Counted from the stretch's first letter, positions 50,201-63,386 are shown. The stretch is 64,000 bases of DNA from Glutinoglossum americanum (GCA_020080175.1 JAGHQL010000110.1:25232-89231), one strand, 5' to 3'. The notes: generated from the sequence alone by a model not told the origin. Numbers and translations are program-made.

Positions 50201-53200
50201 ATTATTGAAATCGCTGGCGAAGTCAGCCAGCGGGGTCGCGTCAATGTCCTCCGATTCGGGTACGCCCAAAGAGCTTTGCAGGGGGCTGTTATTGCCTGGG
50301 TCTAAGTCTGTGCCCAGCCCTTGCATCATCTGCTTCAGCATGGCCTCCAAGAAAGCTTTCTTGTTTTGCAGGATACTGCCGCTGTGGCTGAGTAAGTCGA
50401 ACTATGAGATGGTTAGCTAAGTATTACACATGCTCGAATGAAACACATACCTGGGTCCTTAGAACACTATCTTCAGGGGCTTTGATAGTTTCCAACTCAT
50501 ATTCGCCCAAAATACGCGTGTGATTCTCGATTTGCACCTCCAGTTTTTGCAGACGCTCTTTAACCAGATCACATTGAACATGCCGAGGATCTAGGTGGAA
50601 ATTAGGAAAAGTTGCTCAGGAGGTGCTTTAATAATGAAGATGAGGGTACATACCATTGTCTTGTGAAATTATGCAAAAGTGTGATGGTTCATTACCAAAG
50701 GGGCTCATCCGAGCGGTTTCCCCAGATATCGAGTCGGAGTGGTCGGTCTGACGGAAATACGTAAATCTGGGAGCATAGGCAAGTGGCATGATTTTTGTTT
50801 TAGGGTTAGACTCCGCCGGAAGCACCCAGTCTAGCTCAACAAAATCATCCATATCAATCCACGAAAAGTCATTATCGGGAATTGTGAAACGAGCCATGTC
50901 CACCGAGCTGACGATTTCTTGATATGATGCCAGCGTGTCCTCTGTTGCCCGCTTGAGATCTTCTGCTGTAGTACCAGCAATGCTTGCAGATACAGCTCTA
51001 ATGTCGGCGGAAATAAAATCTAGTTGAGTTTGATTGATTCGCATACCGCTCGTAGCTGTGGGCTCTTTCCGGCCCTTAACTTGGGTGAGGAACTCTTCGC
51101 GCCTTTGGTGAAGATCAAGCATGAAGCTGTCCAACTTGACCTTTAAGCCTGTCGCCGAGACGATATTTTCACCTTTTGCATATTCCTCAGCATCCTTGTG
51201 CTTGTAGATATGACTCATGAAAAGAGGAGAGAATAGGACACTGTATTTAATCGTCGCAAGATGGCGGCCAAATTTCTTGCTCGACTTCTCTATCCCTGGC
51301 CAGAGACGCCCCTGGCGGATTGGGAGAGACATTGCTCCTGAAAACAGAGACCACCAGTTGAAAAAATGGGTGAAGAAGCGAGGTGTGAGATGGACCGTGT
51401 TATAACTAGAGGATGGGGTCACATTAGAGACAGACCAATCTCGATCCATCGGCGCCACAATAGAGAGCGAGAGATGGATAAAGTCGCTGCGGAAACCACG
51501 AAAGGCGTCATACTCCTGCATTAAGATTAGTCTAATGAATCCACAAATATGCGGCACAAGTACATACCTGACCATTGGGTGGTTTTGCGTGTTCTGGGGA
51601 CCTCAACGTGACCTCATAATGCGGGGTGAAGTCGAAAGAGCGTTGGTTGTCGTCGACTTTCCTTTCGAACACAAGCCCTGCAAGCCATCTCACATTACCG
51701 GACAGCTTCATGACCACCTTCTTGAATAGCGCGCCGTTTTTGTAACTACTACTACTACTGCTGCTAGAAATACTCTCAGCATCCTGCCCAGACTCCTCAA
51801 TAGACTTGCGGGCTTGGTGGCTAAAATCGGGAATAGCCAAGATATATTCTCCACTGTCGACGGTCATGAATTTCCGGGGATCTGGGTCTTGACATAAGTT
51901 CCAGCGGACATCATTTCGCCAGCACATGGCAAAGCCTGCGCCATGACCTGTAATGACATAGGGGTCACGCGAACCTTTTATACCCATCAGCAAGGGCGAG
52001 TAGGGCCTAGGAGGGAGACTATATACCTTTGAGCAATAAATGCACATCGCCATCGCCTTTCCATGCCACTTTGAAACGGGAATGGAAGACAAGGCGGATC
52101 TTATCCCAGAATCCTGTACGGTCTGATGGGTCGACTTGAGGCTTTGTGAAAGTTTCAATTATTAACATCATATCTTGTATTGCAGGTTGATATGAAGTTC
52201 CCCATGTTATCCGAGTTGGATATGACGTGTTGATATCGATGTTAAAATCAGAGTACGTTTTCACAGGTGATACCGTGCGCCGAACGTTGATTGCAAACCC
52301 GCCTCTTCCAGGCTCGTCGGGCGGCACAATGTTCACTCTAGCAATTCGCGTTGACTGTGAGTCGCGAAATTCTTCCGCAATGATGAAATCTGCAGTTAAA
52401 GACAAGCTTGGTGTACGACTAAATTGGGAGGGCCGCATTGAAGGAACGTGTATTAGTGGCAGAGGGTAATCTCTTAAGTTTATTCGAGCTTCGCCCATGT
52501 CGACCTTGATGCCTAGCGGCACCAGGAGCGAGTATTTCATATCTCGTGGCATGCCCTTGCCGATTTCATGAAGGAATGTTGAATAATCTCGAATCGGAAA
52601 CGAAGGCGTGTCGAGAACGATGTGAACGTCGCTAATCAATGCAGCCATCAAACCAGGTCGTGGGGGAATGGCCAATGTAGTCTCCATATCTTGAACGTCG
52701 TCTGGTAACTCGTCTGAGCCCCAGAAATACTCGCGGATATCCTTCATCTTACTTCTTTGGAAGGCATAGCCGGAATCGATTACTTTCTTCCAGCTTCGAG
52801 AATTATGTTCTTCCAGCTTGTACTCCGCCTCGTCCCGGGAAATTTTGGCGGTCTCACTGAGAGCGCAAAGCCTGTCGGGGTCATAACGCATTCTACAACG
52901 CCCTCCTATGCTAGGTCTTGAGGGCGCTTGTTTTCTGTTGTGCTCTTCATTGCTCTTACTGCGCAGCCTTTGTTCAACATTGGTAGGGATTTGGCTCCTC
53001 CCACGAGGATGTGTTGAGCGAGCGCGAAGACGAGACGGCTCACGACGCTGCTCAAACTCCTCCATCTTCTTGACCTTGACATTGAATGCCTCCTCTCGAG
53101 CTAGGCGCTGCTTCTGCTCAGCTAGCCCCAAGCGATAGATGGTGCCAAGCTTCCATTCAAATGCACTATCTTCAAGCTCAAAGAGCAGAGCCCTGCTTCG

Positions 53201-56200
53201 GATTGAAATTTTAGGAACGGTTTTTGGTCCCTCTGGACCCTTCTCCAGGATGTACTCATTTGTGCCCGTTAAGAACCTATGGTGCAGTTGCTGAACTGAC
53301 TTGGCCGTGTTGACGAAATTGTCAAAGACCTGGTGGACAACAAGCTGATGAGGGACAGCAAGTCTCACACTGTGGGAACTGAAGTCAATAGACCTTTCAT
53401 CATGTAGTGTATCACCAATCTGCCGCTTTCCTTCTCGAAAGTCCACCCGCCCATGCTTTATGCTGACGATTCTCGCCCATACTCGTTTAATCTTCGGTGC
53501 TTCAGCATATAATCTCAAAAGCTTAGTACCGATGAATGGGGCAGCCCATCTGTGGCGTCCGGCATCAAGTGCGTAAATCTGAAGCATCATAGGTGGGTCA
53601 GAGGGCATGTTAGCCTTGATCTGCACAAATGACGCCTTCACATCCAGAGTGATAGATTCCCCCGCTGATACTGGGCTTTGTGTCAATTCGTCGGTCAGGA
53701 GACGTGTGGGCAATCGATTCACACCACCAAATTTCCTTCTCGATGATTTAGCTTTACGGTCATCCTCCACATCTTTGTGCGTAAGAACGAACGCTTCCTT
53801 GAGGACTAGAGTTGCGACTCCAATCGCATAATGCCGATACAGGGAGTACTGGAGGATGAGAGTTTTGATGTGAGAACTGACGTGAAGAACAGGGCCTTCG
53901 GAATCACTTGATGTCAAAAGAGAAACCTCGAAGCGAGGGAGGGACAGGAACGGCTCGGGCTCCCAAGTATCCATAGACTCCACAATGAAGCCTTCCAAAC
54001 CACGGATATGGATAGCCAGCCGCCTTCCATCAGTTGAGTTTTGTTGTCTCTTATGCTTTGAATGTGGTGTATTGAGAAGTGGCTCGTCAGGGACTAGAGA
54101 TAAACTAGGTGCACGTCGTCTTGGTTGGGGTTTTCGATGTGGCTCGGTTCTCTGAGCTCTGTACTCAGCAGTCCACGATTCGAGCTGTAGTGCAACACCA
54201 CGCGTCTTCTCTGAGATATCTGGGTCGATTCCGGCGACCTCGACACCAAAATCTCGGCCGACAAATGAAAATTGAAGCAGCCATGAAGGCATCCTCCTCA
54301 TGAAAGTGTCCTCCTGAGATTCAGCGTCTATTCCAGCTTTTTCTGGCCTAACATACTTTCTTAGCTGACGGACGATCTGGCGGACCCCTTGGCTAATTTC
54401 CGGCCTTATCATATGAATAGAGAAGGTCTGAAAATTTCCAGTTGCCACAACGTGAATCTCTGGAGATGCACTTAGTTGGACTCTGAGCTCCAGCGTTTCG
54501 GTCAACAAGAGGTCGTGCCTAGCGCCAGAAGCTGTTTGATAGTAAAGTTGGTGTGCTGAAACACGAAAGTTGGATGCCAACGAATAGTGAAGATCGCCCG
54601 CGGCTGAATGGGAGGATTCGATATCTAACGATATGGAGGATATGGATGAGATGAGCAAATCAAAGTCGTCCGTGCCCTTCTTCTCCGGCTCCATGCATGG
54701 AAGCACAATCCTTACCACTGGTTCATGCACGGACAGTTTGATGCTTGACTTTGGGAGGAGTCGAGATATAATATGGCTCCGACCGAGATTGCCCTTCGAC
54801 GAAACAGTAGGTGGCTTGGGCAAAGTGTGCTGAAACGCAAAGAATAGGGGTAGATGTTTCGGCTTAAGGTCAATGGACGGAGATGTGAAGACCATGTTTG
54901 CGAAAAGTACATTTGCGTTGCGCTCAGCGGCATCCTTATCCTCGGAGACTTGAAGAGACTTGGCGGGTAAGGTCGTCTTGGAGGTCATAGTGACCATGGG
55001 CAGGTATATCAGCCTGTCCGTCCCACCTCGCCCATCATCAACACCAATGGAGATGGAGATTGCCGCCAACAGAGCCTGATGAGCGATGTCGTTTGGTGCG
55101 AAGTACATGCGGTGAGCTGGGGTATGGGGGTCGAGCCGGTGCAAGTCGATTCCGACTTCTTTCATGGACATATTTAGGTATAGTGGTGACCCGGAAGGCT
55201 GAACGGAATGTATTTCCTTTGAGAGCCCAACGAAACTAACGGCGAACTGTACTTCCTTGATTCCACGTAGTATAGAACTGGCGAATTCATTGGAGTCGGA
55301 AAAAGCCTGCACAATCTTCTCTTCGCGGCTTCCAGGCATCTCCAGTTCCTCCATGATGTCCGTGAGCGAGATTTCGACATTGTCTCGTTTCACCCATGGA
55401 CTCTCTGGGACTCTCCGGTATCGTCGAAGTCGGTTTAGGTAGGTGGTAAAATCGTCATAGGGAATATGCACTCGGCCCAACTTTAACGCAATCGCAGCAT
55501 CCCGCAGCCCATCTCGCTCTTTATACAAAAGTCCATGGACATTGAGAGTGCAGTGATCTAAAATTTCGAGAGATTCCTTGCCTTCAGGAGTAAAGAGAAC
55601 GCTCCTGAGTGTGAACATCCATTCAGCTGGGCGCTGACCGCTTCTCGGGACTTTCCTGTGCTGGAACAGTCGACCTCTATCCACAGTCTGCTGTCTCGTA
55701 TCCACCGCCATCGTGAACGCACCGATTTGTATACAGCCAACATCCGTGACGGAAAACAAAGAATTTGTCGCGACGACATCCACTAGTCTCAGCCAATTTA
55801 TCAGTCGGTGGAGCCGCTTGATCTTCTCCTTTGCCTTTACTAATCTCTCCCAGGTGGGGCTTCGGCCCGATTCTGGTCGAAGCTTCACTTCAGGTGGCTT
55901 GCCCGAAGGGGATCCTGGATTCCGTGCAGAAGTTTGACCACCGTAGTCGTTGACAGATTCGACCCCATCGAGTAGAGAGTCTCCATCACGCTCACTATCC
56001 ATTTCCTTTAGGTCCAGTGTCACTTGAAGCTCCGTCAAGACTATACTCATCCATGTCGGCTGGGCGAAAGTCGGTCGATGAAGCAAAAATCCCAGACCAC
56101 GAATTTCAACCTTGACTCCATCCCTCGGGGTATAGGCAATACGTCGAAGACAGCAATAGCCAATCCGCTGGATCGAAATTCCGGTGAGAATTCGAATGAT

Positions 56201-56275
56201 CGCGAAGAGGATAAACGACGATAGGTAGAGGAGGACGAGGATTCCGAATATAAAGGTAGGGTTATAGATGGCCAT
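47238..56275 (-). CDS. FMP27: Fmp27/Hobbit/BLTP2 bridge-like lipid-transfer protein
   Basis: Giant RBG-repeat protein that forms a lipid-conducting groove at ER-plasma membrane contacts (yeast Fmp27, animal Hobbit/KIAA0100, plant SABRE). Seven exons: 56275-52027, 51974-51568, 51515-50654, 50590-50451, 50401-47513, 47454-47357, 47277-47238; 2894 residues. The N-terminal hydrophobic helix (FIFGILVLLYLSSFILFAII) is the ER anchor. The GFWDK domain is visible at TGFWDKIRLVFHSRFKVAWK, followed by a GHGAGFAMCWRNDVRW motif. The WPPW region is GSVWPPWVPFEVMFNFET. The late region has the conserved MTLAYVKVPSVVLCLSYKGK and a Gln-rich KQQQQQ stretch. The largest C-terminal ORF stops at 47489, but that stop lies past a strong GTAAGT donor. 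Two further exons restore the conserved basic C-terminus (SKLLGKKILGSLN). The ATG at 56275 is preferred; the frame extends upstream only from a non-ATG codon. Confidence 0.95.
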
Positions 56276-57011
56276 GATTGCAAGCCAAAACCACACGCAA
56301 CACCCGACCTCAGAAGTTCACCCTCAAGCTGGCGCACAATATGGTGCCCAGCAAGTCTCGACTCCACTGGAGCCCTTCGCCGTGGACTTGGGGTTTATCT
56401 TGGTCGCAGAATCATTATGCAGCTCACAAGAGGATTCTGAAAGTTCCAAGCGAGCAAGCGCAAAAATGCGGGCTTTCTGAAAGAAGTTAGAGCCGTCCGT
56501 TGAACCAAGTGACTGGGACTACAAAGTGGCATTGGTCGCAATTAAAATATCAAAGTTCAACCCATCGTCAATCTGTTGAGCGATTCGCTTTACGTGGCAG
56601 GACTCCATTCCCAATAACCAGGATGATACAGATATAGCATGTACGTACTTTATTCAGTGCTCTAGTTAGGGATACCTTACCAACTACCAGGTATGCTCAA
56701 GACTAGTCAAATTAGCCGACTCATGTGCGTACAATACAAGCACAAGATCTGGGACGGGATAATAGCGGAGATCTCAATGCATTTTAGGTTTACGTTATTT
56801 TTGGTTGTGACCACACTATATACTATATCTAATGCCATACTTCGAACTAGATGTCATCCTTCGCCTCTAAGCATTCGCTAGAGAAAATGGGTGATCAAGA
56901 GAAATAAGGATATACAGAAGATACTTACGTTGTCGCGGACAGGAGGTCCTACGCATGTATTTACAAAACACACATACATACATACGCCCATACATCTGTC
57001 TCTTCCGCATG
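56276..57011. other. Intergenic region between FMP27 and the Tim17-like gene
   Basis: 736 bp between two minus-strand genes, so it contains the FMP27 promoter and the 3' end of the neighbour. AT-rich, with no features I can support. Confidence 0.5.
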
Positions 57012-57895
57012 TCACCGTTTTGGGATAGATTCACCATCTCTATCTAACCTATTCATAGATGTTGGCCGTTTGGCCTTCTCCTTCAGTATTGCAATGTCTT
57101 CATCGATTAGCGCAATTTCCGCATTCAGTCGTAGTAGTTTTTCTTCCAGCATCTGCTCGTACTCCTTGTCCGACAGTGGCTTTACAGGACTCCATTTTGA
57201 ATTCAGCAGATTTTCCCAAGTGGAGCGCTTCCGAGGACCTTCAAATCCGCTCTGTTGCATATCGGAATGCTTAGCATCCGCAAAGTTGTAAACGCTCTGA
57301 CCTACAAGACCGAATATAGAGAACATAATGGCCCCAGGAAGAGCATTAGCTCGCCCCCCTGCGAGGTGAATTTTGGCTTTGTGAGTAGGACTTCATGAGA
57401 AAAGAAAACCAAGGAGGACGAAAAGCACGAACTTGTTAACAGACCAACGGCTCCCCCCGATAACGCACCAGCTATAGCACTGGCACACGTTCTCTCCTTT
57501 GGAGTGGCCGCGTCAATGCCCCACGCGTGTAGCACGGCGCCTCTTGATGCTAGATTTGGCCTTGAGTATGCATAAAAAAGGTCCATACACAAGACAGATG
57601 AACCTACCCCAAAAAGCACTTCCGAGCGCAAACCACTGGATCCCAGATGCTGCTGCAAACAGCGCGGGTGATGAGGACCGTATTAGACCAGATACGCCCC
57701 CAACGATGACGCCAGAAGTGCCTAGTCCATGGGGTCAGCCGCCAAATACGCTAAAGCTTACATGCTGTAGTCTGAGCCTTGATGAATGTGTTGCAAGAGA
57801 TATAGTCTTTTCTGAAGAAAAAGGCCACTAGGGGGCGAAAAGGCTTTCAGAAGGGAAACGGACCAGTCAAAGCGCCCACCTGAAGAGCCGGCCAT
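57012..57895 (-). CDS. Small fungal membrane protein with Tim17-like Gly-rich helices
   Basis: Conserved-looking fungal protein of 219 residues, rebuilt from five exons (57895-57880, 57827-57762, 57721-57608, 57549-57433, 57358-57012). Exon 1 codes only 16 nt. The spliced N-terminus reads MAGSSVAFFFRKDYISCNTF. Two Gly/Ala/Ser-rich hydrophobic hairpins follow: one with SGVIVGGVSGLIRSSSPALF and FALGSAFW, the other with CASAIAGALSGGAVGLL, RGRANALPGA and MFSIFGLVGQSVYN. These GxxxG-rich helices resemble the Tim17/Tim22/Tim23 fold, which suggests a mitochondrial inner-membrane protein. The C-terminal ~80 residues are charged and coiled-coil-like (KEYEQMLEEKLLRLNAEIAL, DEDIAILKEKAK). It could be an assembly factor of the TIMMDC1/Tim17-domain type, but I cannot name an orthologue. 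Each intron has GT..AG ends and the sum is in frame, so the structure is well supported. Confidence 0.8.
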
Positions 57896-58418
57896 ATCGT
57901 CAAATCCACTGGCGGCCGGTCATGGCGAGGGGCTCTTTCCATGGTAGCGGTTCCACGCAGGTGCTCCTCCGTTGACCCGACGAATTTCGGTGTGGCGATA
58001 CAGCATGCAGAATGGCCGAATGGTGAATTGAAGGTTTTTCGCAGTTCGGGATCTTGGTTCGTGCATCGAAGCTCCGGTAGGGGCTAGGATATCCGTTGTT
58101 TTGTACGCGATAAGCCGATGATTTTTTGTGCGGCCATACATTTTTGTGCAGGCCACACCCAAAGACTTCCGAATGTGGCTTAGCTCCCAAAATTCTTGAG
58201 AAGTCTCACCCACATTTTTTCATCAACCTCGACCACACTTCTTATACAATACTGCGACAGTGACCCGAAGTATATCCACTGCCTCTAAGACTATCAGCCC
58301 TGACACCCACACAACCCTATTCACAACCTCGAATCGACGTGAAAGCAATTTCGCTCTTCAATTCATTCTTCAGACAACGCGTAACATCAAGTTTCGCGTT
58401 GGCTGAACTCTCGCAATC
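57896..58418. promoter_or_regulatory. Divergent promoter region between the Tim17-like gene and eIF4B
   Basis: 523 bp between outward start codons. The part just before eIF4B is C/A-rich (CACCCACACAACCC near 58302-58315), as is common in leaders of fungal translation genes. No TATA box is evident. Confidence 0.45.
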
Positions 58419-60487
58419 ATGGGTGTGTTGCCTGAATCTCGCCTTCCTCGGTGTTGTATCACGGGGATGCAGATCCACCATCGAGCGGCTCACCGCGCTT
58501 GGAGACAGTTGCTGACATGGGTAATCTAGCACCTGCTAAGAAGAATCAGACAAAGATGTCCCTCGGGGCATTCATGACCGATGAGTGTATGCGCCTTGCA
58601 AAGATGATGCACCGGGATGGGGGGGGGCATAGAAGCGGGCTAATTCTGTCATAGCTCTTGGTTCGTGGGCAGATGAGATGGAAGATACACCCATGCCCTG
58701 TAAGTTATGAATCCGCTAGATTTTATTTGCTCAAGCTAACTTGCGTCTTTTAGCGTCAGGTTTGTCGCAACGTTTATTAGCCGCAAATGCGATGTGTACT
58801 ACTGTGCACTGGAATTTTATGTATAGCTAAATTCTTACGTTTACAGATAACCGCTCTGGCTATGGTGAACGCCGCGCATTCAGCTCGACGGATCGCTACG
58901 GAGGCTATGGGGGTCTGTTAACACCTTCATGTTTCGTCGTGCCCTTACTGTGGCGCGCTAACTGGTCGATGTGTAGATCGTGGTTCCGAACGCTTTGGTG
59001 CACGAGAGGAACTTCCTCTCCCCGACAAACCACCGTTCACGGCTCATATTGGGAACCTTTCCTTCGACATAACCGAGTCTGAAATCGAGAACTTTTTCCA
59101 CGATTGTGGCGTGACCAATGTTCGTATCGTTGAGGATAAATTGGAACGGAAGCCCAAGGGATTTGGATATGTCGAATTTGCTTCTGTGGACGGACTGAAG
59201 AAGGCTCTAGAGCTTAGTGGATCTCAATTCAGTGGGAGAAATATTCGCATCAGTGTGGCTGAGCCTCGTAAGTTTCCACGATCGGGTGCACCCAGCGCCA
59301 TCAATCTACGCCGTCCCAACTAATATGTCCGGCCAAACTTAGCAAAAGATCGCGATCGCCCTGACGCTCGCGACTTTGGTGATTGGACTCGGAAAGGGCC
59401 GCTCCCCGATCTCCCATCTAACAATCGCCGTGCCTCCGATCGCGGGTTTGGGCCCCGGAATTTCGAGAGTGATCGATTATCCGACGCAGGCAGCGACCGT
59501 GCCGACCGCCGCCGTTCGCCTTTCAACGAAGGCGACGGTAAAGTTCGTGACTTTGGTAACTGGGAACGAAAGGGGCCTCTGTCTCCACTGCCGCCCACCG
59601 CACCTGCTGCGAGAAATGGTCGACCGACGCACATCGAGGCGGGGGCAGATCGAAAGCGTTCACCTGCCTGGGGTGAAGGACGTTCTCAAGATGGTTCCAG
59701 ACCTCCCAGACGCGATTTTACCGAGAAACCTCACGTCGAAAGAGCTCCAACGGCTCCTGAGCTGGACAATGAGTGGAGATCGAAGATGCGCCCGAACCCC
59801 CCAGCCTCTAAAGAATCAACGCCCTCTCGTGAACAGAGCGGTCCCCCATCACCTGCGGCCGCACCTGCACTTACCGTCCGACCCAAATTGAATCTTCAAA
59901 AACGAACAGTTTCCGAAGCTGAAGGCCCGTCGGCTACATCTACAGCCTCCGACTCTAGAGCTAGCCCGTTCGGCAGCGCCCGCCCTATCGACACCGCTGC
60001 GAAGGAAAGAGAGATTGAGGAGAAGAGACTGCTGGCTCTACGGCTGAAGAAGGAGCATGAAGAGAAGGAAAAACGGCTAGCCAAAGAAGCCGCCAAGGCC
60101 GAGAAACCAGCAACCGCAGTTCCTCTCGCCGGCAAGGACAAGGAGAATGGAGGCGAGACCCTACCGCCAGGGAAGAGTTTCGAAATTCTTAGGAAGGCTG
60201 GTGACGAAGGGGATGTCTCTGACGCTGCCGAAGAGGAAAACGAAGCTGTACAGGAGAGAGTTCCCGCGACCGTTGAGAGACCGGTGAAACCACGTGAGAC
60301 GAAGAACATCCCACCGAGGAAGTCGGAGGGCGCGTGGAGGAGAAAGCCGGATAACAAAAGACCGGAAAATCCCACCGAGCAAGGCGGCCAAGTGCCCGAG
60401 GAAGAAGGATGGAGCACCGTTTCGAAGCCCAAGAACAGTCGGAGAGGGGGTCACCAGAATCAAGCCGCCAGAGCGATCGCTTCTTAG
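58419..60487 (+). CDS. Translation initiation factor eIF4B (RRM protein)
   Basis: RNA-binding co-factor of the eIF4A helicase in cap-dependent initiation (yeast Tif3). Seven exons: 58419-58422, 58530-58586, 58655-58699, 58754-58759, 58847-58912, 58977-59267, 59343-60487; 537 residues. Exon 1 supplies only ATGG, so the protein starts MAPAKKNQTKMSLGAF, matching the conserved fungal N-terminus; the nearby MGNL start is an intron artefact. The RRM is at residues ~81-156, with RNP2 AHIGNL and RNP1 KGFGYVEF. Two related downstream motifs, DFGDWTRKGPLPDL and DFGNWERKGPLSPL, flank a Arg/Asp/Ser-rich region, as in fungal eIF4B. The rest is charged and low complexity, with NLQKRTVSEA, ARPIDTAAKEREIEEKR and a final EEGWSTV motif. 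The 6-nt exon 4 can be skipped without loss of frame. Confidence 0.93.
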
Positions 60488-61741
60488 ATTGGTACTATCA
60501 CCTGCAGGATAATGGACTGGGCGGATGTTTTATCCTAATCTAGTTGACTTGCATCCTACCTCCTAGGCTCCTCCTACTTCACGCCAGCCTGAGTTCGTCC
60601 AGCTGCCGTCCACCATTCGAATTTACCTTCAGTTTCCGGGCGATCCACTTTTACTAGGCGCACAGTTTGTCTGGGGCTTTGTCTGCAACGATTGTGTTTC
60701 GGCCTTTCGAGCTGGGTCTTGTACCTTTGGAGCATGAACTATTTCCGACGTTCCTTTTTCAAAGATGATTTTCGATCGCCTCCTTTCCACAAATCGCTTG
60801 ACATGTTGCGACAAGATGCTCCTCAAAAGATTTCTTATTCTAGGACTATATTGTTCGCCTCGTCACCACGCTGACGGGGTGCGGTATATCACCTGAACGG
60901 GGCTGAGTCTGTCAAGCCGAGGGGTCTTTTGGGTAGGCACTTACGACCTCCGTATCGGTAATGGGACATTGGCGATTCGCATCACTCTACTCATTTGCAC
61001 GTCTCTGGTCATTTTTTTAATGCCCGCTGTTTTCGTTTTATCTTGTCGGGTCACTTCTTACGCTAGCAGGCACGTCCTTAAAAAAAAAAAGGTGATGGTA
61101 ATGGCAAAGGGATGTTGACGCGTCTGGACTGACACTTTCTTGTACTTACGGTCAAGGGGCTTTCATCTTCCAATTTTTCAAATCTTTCGAAATGTTTTTT
61201 TTTCTTCCAAAATGCCCCGATGTTTTTCGTGAGGTGCAGAAGGGAACAGGAGATGATGTGGTGACAGCTTCTGTGCTCGCTTCTCTTTATACTAAGCAGA
61301 AGAGGCAAGCGATAGAAACAGGCATCTTTTCGTTGTTGTGCTACGCAATAGATTTGCAATTGAAAGGTTGAACAAAGTTGCGCGCCGGGCAGGAGTTTGC
61401 CCCGTAATATTTCCGAGTATCGATGCAGTCGATGCGGTCGATGCACTGTGTAGACTTGGTGAGCGAGTTGGAGTTGACAGAGCTACCCCTGCCAAGAGCC
61501 AAAGAGGCTTGGGGGGGGCTGTGCGTTTGCGGTGCGGCAACACGCAGGGTTCTTAAGACAAAAATATATTACCGCAGCGTATATGTTCACGGCGGCTTCT
61601 CGCATCGACAGAAAGAAACCACTTCCTTATTCAAGAGAACCTGTGCGCTTCGTGATCCACACGGCTACTCACGACGGCTCCGGCAAAAACGCATAGAGCG
61701 AAACCCAGAACAGGAGGAACCTTTATCCAGTCCAGCAATAC
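60488..61741. other. Intergenic region between eIF4B and the Sec2-domain gene
   Basis: 1.25 kb containing the eIF4B 3' UTR and the promoter/leader of the next gene. An A11 tract occurs near 61080-61090 and T-rich stretches near 61190-61210. No coding gene or RNA is supportable. Confidence 0.5.
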
Positions 61742-62576
61742 ATGTCGCTAACGTCCGCATCGACCCTCTCGTCCCTGTCCCTAGCTACAGCACCATCACC
61801 GGTGCCAGCAGCAGGCCCGCAATGCCCGAACTGCGGCATCAAGCTACCGCATTCGCACCACCAGGACATTCCCGAAGACGCGCAGCGCCGCATAGAGGAG
61901 CTGGAGGCACAGGTTAAGATCCTCACGACGAAGGCCACAGCAGCAGGTACGCAACCGACACGCATGAAAACTTCCTTTTGAGCAACTGCGGTTTTTTTTT
62001 TTTTTTTTTGGGTTACGGAACAAAGACGAGTCAAGCTGACGAAAAGCTGTGTTTTGTTTCTCTCCAGTGGACAAGCTAGCAGACTACGAAGACGAGCTCC
62101 AGCGCCTCAAAACCACACAGATGACCTACCTCTCATCCTCCCCGTCCGCCGCCGCTCCTCCGGGCAGCATCCCTCCAGACCCCCCCTCCCTCAGCGCCCG
62201 CGCCCAAAACCGCCTCTCCTCCCTCCTCACCTCGCGCAAATCCTCGCCCAACCTCTCCCGCGACGCCGCCTCCCCCCCCTCCTCCTCCCCCGACTCCCTC
62301 TCCGACCTCCAACGCGCGCTGACCCACGAGCGCTCGCTCCGCGCCAAAGCCGAGGGCCAGCTAACGCAGGCGGCCGGCGAGCTGGAGGAGCTGTCGGCGA
62401 GCCTGTTCCAGCAGGCCAACGAGATGGTGGCTACGGAGCGGCGGGAGCGCGCGAAGCTCGAGGCGCGCGTCAAGGTGCTGGAGGAGCGAGATGGGGAGAA
62501 GAGGGTGCGGCTAGAGAGGCTGGAGAGGGCGGTGAAGAGGGTGGAGAGGGTTAGGGGGTTGTTGGTTGGTTCGTAG
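61742..62576 (+). CDS. Sec2-domain protein, putative Rab GDP/GTP exchange factor
   Basis: Short Sec2p/Rabin8-type coiled-coil protein, 237 residues, in two exons (61742-61946 and 62068-62576). The Sec2 helical region lies at the C-terminal end: a heptad-rich stretch beginning LQRALTHERSLRAKAEGQLT and containing the hallmark ELEELSASLFQQANEMV, which is the Rab-binding part of the Sec2 coiled coil. The family activates Sec4/Rab8-type GTPases in exocytosis. Near the N-terminus CPNCGIKLPHSHH may bind zinc (Cys2-His). The middle is Ser/Pro-rich. It is much shorter than S. cerevisiae Sec2 (about 760 residues) and ends soon after the coiled coil, as do several filamentous-fungal paralogues, so it may be a second Sec2-like protein rather than the main exocyst GEF. 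Exon 2 is very GC-rich. The intron contains an 18-nt T run before its acceptor. Confidence 0.88.
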
Positions 62577-63386
62577 GGGTGAGGCGGGGGTTGAACGAAA
62601 GAGGACAGGAAAAGAAAAAGGAAAGGAAGAGAAGGTGTGGGTGTGGGGTTTTTTTGCACCCCCCTCCGCCCCCTCCCAACTCCCACCCGTCTCCTGGTTG
62701 GAGGAGTCGGTCCAGCGAGGACACGTCTATATATACATCGTGAACCCGTACATAGAAGGGAGGGGGCCAGGAGATTGAAAAAACAAAACACACACACGAA
62801 TTACACACACAAATCCAGGTGTGCTTACGAGGTGGGGGCAGTGCAGTATACATCTCCCCGTGTATCCTCTATCCTCTCACCTCTTCAGTTTCCGGTTAGC
62901 GGTGGGGGAGGTGTTTTCACAAGGGGCTTTTTCCCTTTCTCTCCGGTACCCCTGAGGCGGAGGTTCCGGTTTTGGGCTTTTGGCTTTGGTTATGCATATG
63001 TACTTTACTCTACTAGCGCCTTTCTATCTTTATATTTTTTTTTTTTTATTTTTTCTTCGTCCGTTTCGTTTCGTTGCGGGAGTGAAACCGAAAAAAAAGG
63101 GGGGAGGATTGGCGGGCGTATAGACAGACATATAAACTGTACATGACGGGTCTTTCTCTCTCTCTTTCTGTTAGTACACCCAGCAAGGCATGAGCATGAG
63201 CATAACGCGGCGGGAGGTTTTCTTTTTAAGTCGAGGCGAAAAAAGAAAGGGTTTCTATAGTTGATGAAATAAATTTTGAAAACAAAGTGTACACCAAAAA
63301 AGGCCTATATATATGTGCAAAGGAGTCCCCCCTTACAACATCCCATAGACCACCACCACCACTCCCTTAGCTGACTGACTAACCAA
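62577..63386. other. Convergent intergenic region between the Sec2-like and FEX genes
   Basis: 810 bp with mixed homopolymers (T11 near 63038-63048, short G and A runs) and CT repeats (CTCTCTCT near 63155-63165). It fits two 3' UTRs. No gene is supportable. Confidence 0.5.

Noticed and set aside
57499-57831. Plus-strand ORF of 110 codons
   Set aside because: Antisense to exons 2-4 of the Tim17-like gene, which are supported by consistent splice sites and phase.
59896-60463. Two long minus-strand ORFs in the eIF4B region
   Set aside because: Shadows of the charged, low-complexity eIF4B coding sequence on the plus strand.
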